Shown: positions 21,938 to 25,042 of the stretch, piece after piece
Layout of the letters: every line of letters begins with the position of its first letter
How positions within the stretch are numbered: the first letter of the stretch is position 1
Assembly (NCBI GenBank): GCA_900545025.1
Contig: UQXH01000026.1
Span: forward strand, 1 to 25,042
DNA from: an uncultured Phascolarctobacterium sp.
Lineage (GTDB): Bacteria > Bacillota > Negativicutes > Acidaminococcales > Acidaminococcaceae
Direction: 5' to 3'
DNA: 25,042 bases
The notes under the pieces: model-generated
Told to the model about the DNA's origin: nothing
The model's database searches: none
The model's input: the letters and a program-made list of their open reading frames with translations, nothing else
Position numbers and translations under genes: made by a program

Positions 21938-23242
21938 TTTGATTTTTCCTTTGGCGGAATCTTTAGTAAAGGTTATCGGCTCGAAAGTGCCGGTATGAGA
22001 ATGAGGCAGGTATTCAGCTACCGGCATAAAGTCGGCATAGCTGCTGGCAAGACCATGCTCTTCCATGTCAAGGCCGGAGATTTCTTCCTGCGGCGATACG
22101 CGCAGGCCGATAATTTTATCCAGCAGTTTGAAGATAACGGTTATGGTGATAAATACATACGCTGCAACAGTAATGATGCCTGTCAGCTGTGTTACAAGCA
22201 GGGCGCTGGAACCGGAGTAGAACAGGCCGCCTTCTTCGGCAAAGAGACCGACGCAGATAGTGCCGAAAGCGCCGCAGACGCCGTGCACGGAGATAGCGCC
22301 GACAGGGTCGTCGATTTTAAGCTTCTGGTCAAAAAATTCTACGGACATAACAACCAGGATGCCCGCCAGGGTACCAATGCAGAAGGCTCCGGCAACGCTT
22401 ACCATGTCGCAGCCGGCAGTAATGCCTACCAGACCGGCAAGCGCGCCGTTAAGCGTCATGGAAACATCCGGTTTGCCATAGCGTGCCCAGGTGTAGAACA
22501 TAGTAGCGGTAGCACCGGAGGCAGCGGCCATGTTGGTAGTCACAAAGATTTTAGACATGGACATCAAAGCAGTATCGCCGGTAGCACAGACAGTGGAGCA
22601 GCCGTTGAAACCGAACCAGCCGAACCATAACAGGAATACGCCGAGAGCGCCGAGGGTAAGGCTGTGACCGGGAATGGCGTTGACGGTTCCGTCCGGATTA
22701 TATTTGCCGATACGGGGACCGAGCAGTTTAGCGCCTACTAAGGCTGCAATACCGCCGACCATATGTACTGCCGTGGAACCGGCAAAATCATGGAAACCTG
22801 ATTGAGAGAGCCAGCCTCCGCCCCAAATCCAGTGTCCGGAAACAGGATAGATTAAAGCGCTGATAAGGATGCTGTAAATGCAGTATACGGAGAATTTAGT
22901 ACGTTCTGCCATTGCACCGGAAACAATTGTTGCTGCAGTAGCGCAGAATACGGTCTGAAAGATGATGAAAGCCATGGATGGGAATGAAGAGCTGTAATCA
23001 CCTCTGATAAAGAAGTCTGGCATACCAAAAATACCCTTGTAATCGCTGCCGAACATCAGGCCAAAGCCGATAAGCCAAAAAACAATAGAGCCAAGGGCAA
23101 GGTCCATAAAGTTCTTCATAACGATATTACCGGCATTTTTGGCTCTGGTGAAGCCTGTTTCTACCATGGCAAAGCCGGGCTGCATGGAGAATACCATGAA
23201 AGCCCCGATAAGGACCCAGATGGTGTCTGTTGCGGAATACAT
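21569..23242 (-). CDS. Ammonium channel with fused C-terminal PII (GlnK-like) domain
   Basis: This 557-residue natural fusion has AmtB (about 1-405) with the twin-His pore residues H160 (AVHMVGG) and H320 (VHGVCGAFG) and MVETGFTRAKNAGN in the first helix pair. A ~30-residue linker leads to a complete PII domain (436-557). PII features are the T-loop GYGIQKGRTEMYRGAEVAAY, the TGKYGDGKIFV nucleotide-binding B-loop and IRTGETG. With PII numbering from Met436, residue 51, the uridylylated Tyr of enteric GlnB/GlnK, is Val, so control by uridylylation is unlikely; ADP/ATP and 2-oxoglutarate binding should remain. AAAGGA at 21947-21952 is nine bases before an in-frame ATG (21937) that could also yield free PII. 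It follows glnN on the same strand. Confidence 0.93.
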   Translation of the reverse strand: MYSATDTIWVLIGAFMVFSMQPGFAMVETGFTRAKNAGNIVMKNFMDLALGSIVFWLIGFGLMFGSDYKGIFGMPDFFIRGDYSSSFPSMAFIIFQTVFCATAATIVSGAMAERTKFSVYCIYSILISALIYPVSGHWIWGGGWLSQSGFHDFAGSTAVHMVGGIAALVGAKLLGPRIGKYNPDGTVNAIPGHSLTLGALGVFLLWFGWFGFNGCSTVCATGDTALMSMSKIFVTTNMAAASGATATMFYTWARYGKPDVSMTLNGALAGLVGITAGCDMVSVAGAFCIGTLAGILVVMSVEFFDQKLKIDDPVGAISVHGVCGAFGTICVGLFAEEGGLFYSGSSALLVTQLTGIITVAAYVFITITVIFKLLDKIIGLRVSPQEEISGLDMEEHGLASSYADFMPVAEYLPHSHTGTFEPITFTKDSAKGKIKMSKVVIITSQNRFEALKTALDKLGVTGMTVTKVLGYGIQKGRTEMYRGAEVAAYLLPKIKVELVVSALPVETVINTAKQVLFTGKYGDGKIFVYNVEDVVKIRTGETGFDALQDLPLDNTKN

Positions 23243-23270
23243 TTGAAAATCCCTCCCAAAAAATAATTAC

Positions 23271-23313
23271 AAAAAAAGAGAGGCACACCCTTAAAGGATG
23301 CACCTCATTGTGC
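23271..23313 (-). promoter_or_regulatory. Terminator with possible ANTAR-type antiterminator between glnN and amt-PII
   Basis: On the - strand the hairpin 23280-23306 (GAGGTGCATCC with GGGTGTGCCTC, some wobble pairs) is followed by a seven-T run, so it can terminate. Its 5' arm can instead pair upstream: GCAC-AATGAG-GTGC (23300-23313) forms a hairpin with a six-base loop having A at position 1 and G at position 4. That matches the loop rule for RNA targets of ANTAR antiterminators. A convincing first hairpin (P1) was not found, so the match is partial. Confidence 0.4.
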
Positions 23314-23330
23314 CTTAAGATAAATCTTTA

Positions 23331-25042
23331 TCAGTCGTTAACGCCGAAAAGCAGCTCACCGTAGGTAGGATAGGGCAGATATTTTTCTCCCAACAAAGCT
23401 TCTGCTTGATCTGCTGCTGTACGAAGCTCTTCCATAGCAGATAATACGCTGTCATGATAGAAGTTGGCAGCCTCTTTGCTGGATGTTATATCTGCTGCTG
23501 CAGTCAGGGCTGCTTCCAGTTTTTCAGCAGCTGTATATATTTCGCTGCCGTAAGCGGAAAGTTTTGCAGCCAGTTTAGCTTCAAAACCGACAGAGATACC
23601 AGCGGCTTTTTTATCCAGTGCGGCGGAAGTCAAATCGCTTGCGTAGGCGTTGATAGCGGGCAGGATATCCTTATGCAGCATTTCCAGCATGGTGGCAGCT
23701 TCTATTTTTAAGACAGTGCAGTAGTTTTCCAGCAGGATTTCTACACGTGATTTAACTTCTGCGGCTGTAAAGATATTATGTTTTTCAAAAAGAGCGATAT
23801 TTTTGGCGTCTGCCAGGTGCGGCAAAGCCGCCGGAGTAGATTTAAGGTTGAGCAGACCGCGTTTTTCTGCTTCCTGGACCCATTCGTCAGTATAACCATT
23901 GCCGTTGAAGACAATGCGTTTATGGGCCAGGTAGGTTTCGCGTACCAGCTCATAAACTGCTTTTTCAATATCAGCGGTATTTTCCAGTTTATCAGCAAAT
24001 TCCTCCAGTTCTTCGGCGACAATAGTATTCAGGACGATGTTGGGGCCGGAGATGGAGAACATGCTGCCCGGCATACGGAATTCAAATTTATTGCCGGTAA
24101 AGGCGAAAGGAGAGGTTCTGTTTCTGTCGGTGTTGTCTTTCACCAAAGCCGGGATGGTATCATCGCTGACCTTCATATAGGTAACAGGAGTGCTGTCGTA
24201 AGTCTTGCCGGCGGCTATTGCTTCCAAAATGGCAGTAAGCTCTGTGCCAAGGAAGACAGAGACGATGGCAGGAGGCGCTTCGTTTGCTCCCAGACGATGG
24301 TCGTTGCCGGCACTGGCTACGGAAATACGCAGCAGGTCCTGATATTCGTCTACTGCCTTGATGATAGCGGTTAAGAACAGCAGGAAGCGGGTGTTTTTAT
24401 AGGGCTCTTTACCGGGCTCGAGCAGATTCATGCCTTCAGCCGTACTTAAAGACCAGTTGTTATGTTTACCGCTGCCGTTAACGCCGGCAAAAGGTTTTTC
24501 GTGCAGCAGGCAGACTAAGCCATGACGCAGAGCTACACGCTTCATAAACTCCATGGTCAGCTGGTTGTGGTCGCAGGTGCTGTTGGCATCGGAATACACC
24601 TGGGCCACCTCGTGCTGGGCGGGAGCCACCTCGTTGTGCTCCGTCTTGGCGGGAACGCCCACCTTCCACAGCTCCTGATCCAGCTCGTGCATGAATTCCG
24701 CCACCCGGGCCTTGATGGCCCCGTAGTAGTGGTCGTCCAGCTCCTGGCCCTTGGGGGGCCTGGCGCCGAACAGGGTCCGGCCGCACAGCACCAGATCCTC
24801 CCGGCGGCGGTACATCTCTTTGTCGATGAGGAAATACTCCTGCTCCGGGCCCACCTGGGCGGTGACGTGCTGGGCCTGGGTGTTGCCGAACAGCCGCAGG
24901 ATGCGGATGCTCTGGGTGTCCAGCAGCTTCATGGAACGCAGCAGGGGGGTCTTTTTGTCCAGAGTCTCGCCGCCGTAGGAACAGAAAATGGTGGGGATAT
25001 ACAGGGTCTTGTCCTTCACAAAAGCGTAGGACGTGGGGTCCC
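23331..25042 (-). CDS. glnN: Glutamine synthetase type III, 5' partial, with internal composition break
   Basis: The reading frame is open to the right edge, so the N-terminal ~130 residues are missing; about 570 remain of a usual ~700. Residues before the GTG at 25019 (DPTSYAF) already match the family, so that codon is internal. Type III hallmarks are SYGGETLDKKTPLLRSM, GPEQEYFLID, HNEVAPAQHEVA, FAGVNGSGKHNNWS, NDHRLGANEAPPAI and DRNRTSPFAFTGNKFEFR. The enzyme makes glutamine from glutamate, ammonium and ATP as a dodecamer. It reads toward the ammonium channel gene. Bases from about 24560 to the end are far richer in G+C and use different codons from the rest, yet the frame is kept. Confidence 0.92.
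   Translation of the reverse strand, partial: DPTSYAFVKDKTLYIPTIFCSYGGETLDKKTPLLRSMKLLDTQSIRILRLFGNTQAQHVTAQVGPEQEYFLIDKEMYRRREDLVLCGRTLFGARPPKGQELDDHYYGAIKARVAEFMHELDQELWKVGVPAKTEHNEVAPAQHEVAQVYSDANSTCDHNQLTMEFMKRVALRHGLVCLLHEKPFAGVNGSGKHNNWSLSTAEGMNLLEPGKEPYKNTRFLLFLTAIIKAVDEYQDLLRISVASAGNDHRLGANEAPPAIVSVFLGTELTAILEAIAAGKTYDSTPVTYMKVSDDTIPALVKDNTDRNRTSPFAFTGNKFEFRMPGSMFSISGPNIVLNTIVAEELEEFADKLENTADIEKAVYELVRETYLAHKRIVFNGNGYTDEWVQEAEKRGLLNLKSTPAALPHLADAKNIALFEKHNIFTAAEVKSRVEILLENYCTVLKIEAATMLEMLHKDILPAINAYASDLTSAALDKKAAGISVGFEAKLAAKLSAYGSEIYTAAEKLEAALTAAADITSSKEAANFYHDSVLSAMEELRTAADQAEALLGEKYLPYPTYGELLFGVND

Noticed and set aside
21908..22630. A 240-residue reading frame on the + strand
   Set aside because: It is antisense to the ammonium channel gene and shows no family features.
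25017..25019. GTG at 25019 as the true start of glutamine synthetase
   Set aside because: The frame is open upstream to the window edge and encodes family residues (DPTSYAF), and type III enzymes are about 130 residues longer.
1..25042. CRISPR array, tRNA, rRNA or phage genes
   Set aside because: I saw no evenly spaced direct repeats, no clover-leaf with a TTCRA loop, no rRNA sequence and no phage structural or integrase gene in the window.

Overview
The window looks like chromosomal DNA from an anaerobic Firmicute, most likely a Negativicute such as an Acidaminococcaceae/Phascolarctobacterium-like gut organism. The reasons are strong Shine-Dalgarno sites, sigma-A-like promoters with 17-base spacers, a SAM-I riboswitch, ferredoxin-linked 2-oxoacid metabolism (KorDABC), a type III glutamine synthetase and intermediate G+C. 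The placement is inferred from gene content; no marker gene was compared. Both ends cut through genes (znuC-like on the left, glnN on the right), so the window may be a whole contig.

Layout: 1-3496 (+) is a zinc/manganese-type ABC transporter (ATPase fragment and permease), then a PHP-domain phosphoesterase and a DUF362 double-[4Fe-4S] protein, read as one operon. 3560-4264 (-) is purC. 4265-4715 has no protein gene; it holds the purC promoter and, on the + strand, a promoter plus a strongly structured RNA that I cannot assign to a family. 4716-7430 (-) is korDABC (2-oxoglutarate or related 2-oxoacid:ferredoxin oxidoreductase), divergent from a TetR regulator (7651-8316). Next come inorganic pyrophosphatase (-) and a metNIQ methionine importer (-) led by a SAM-I riboswitch and terminator.

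11909-13441 (+) is a TrpR-like YerC regulator followed by an enlarged HisC-type aminotransferase. 13645-14656 (+) is DUF3793 plus a flavodoxin, behind repeated TTAG-N6-CTAA elements that resemble a metal-repressor operator. Then follow an MFS exporter (+), a secreted low-complexity protein (-) and a six-gene type IV pilus/pseudopilus operon (+), arranged like comGB-GC-GD-GE-GF-GG without the comGA ATPase. The right end (-) has a metallophosphoesterase, an ammonium channel fused in frame to a PII signalling domain, and type III glutamine synthetase.

The nitrogen genes form a unit: glutamine synthetase is transcribed toward the Amt-PII fusion, with a terminator and a possible antiterminator hairpin between them. 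The most notable items are the Amt-PII fusion with a possible internal start for free PII, the unassigned structured RNA at 4488-4700, the ATPase-less comG-like operon whose last gene ends in a beta-helix-like domain, the operator repeats ahead of DUF3793-flavodoxin, and an abrupt composition change inside glnN near 24540-24560, which suggests a chimeric join or recombination.
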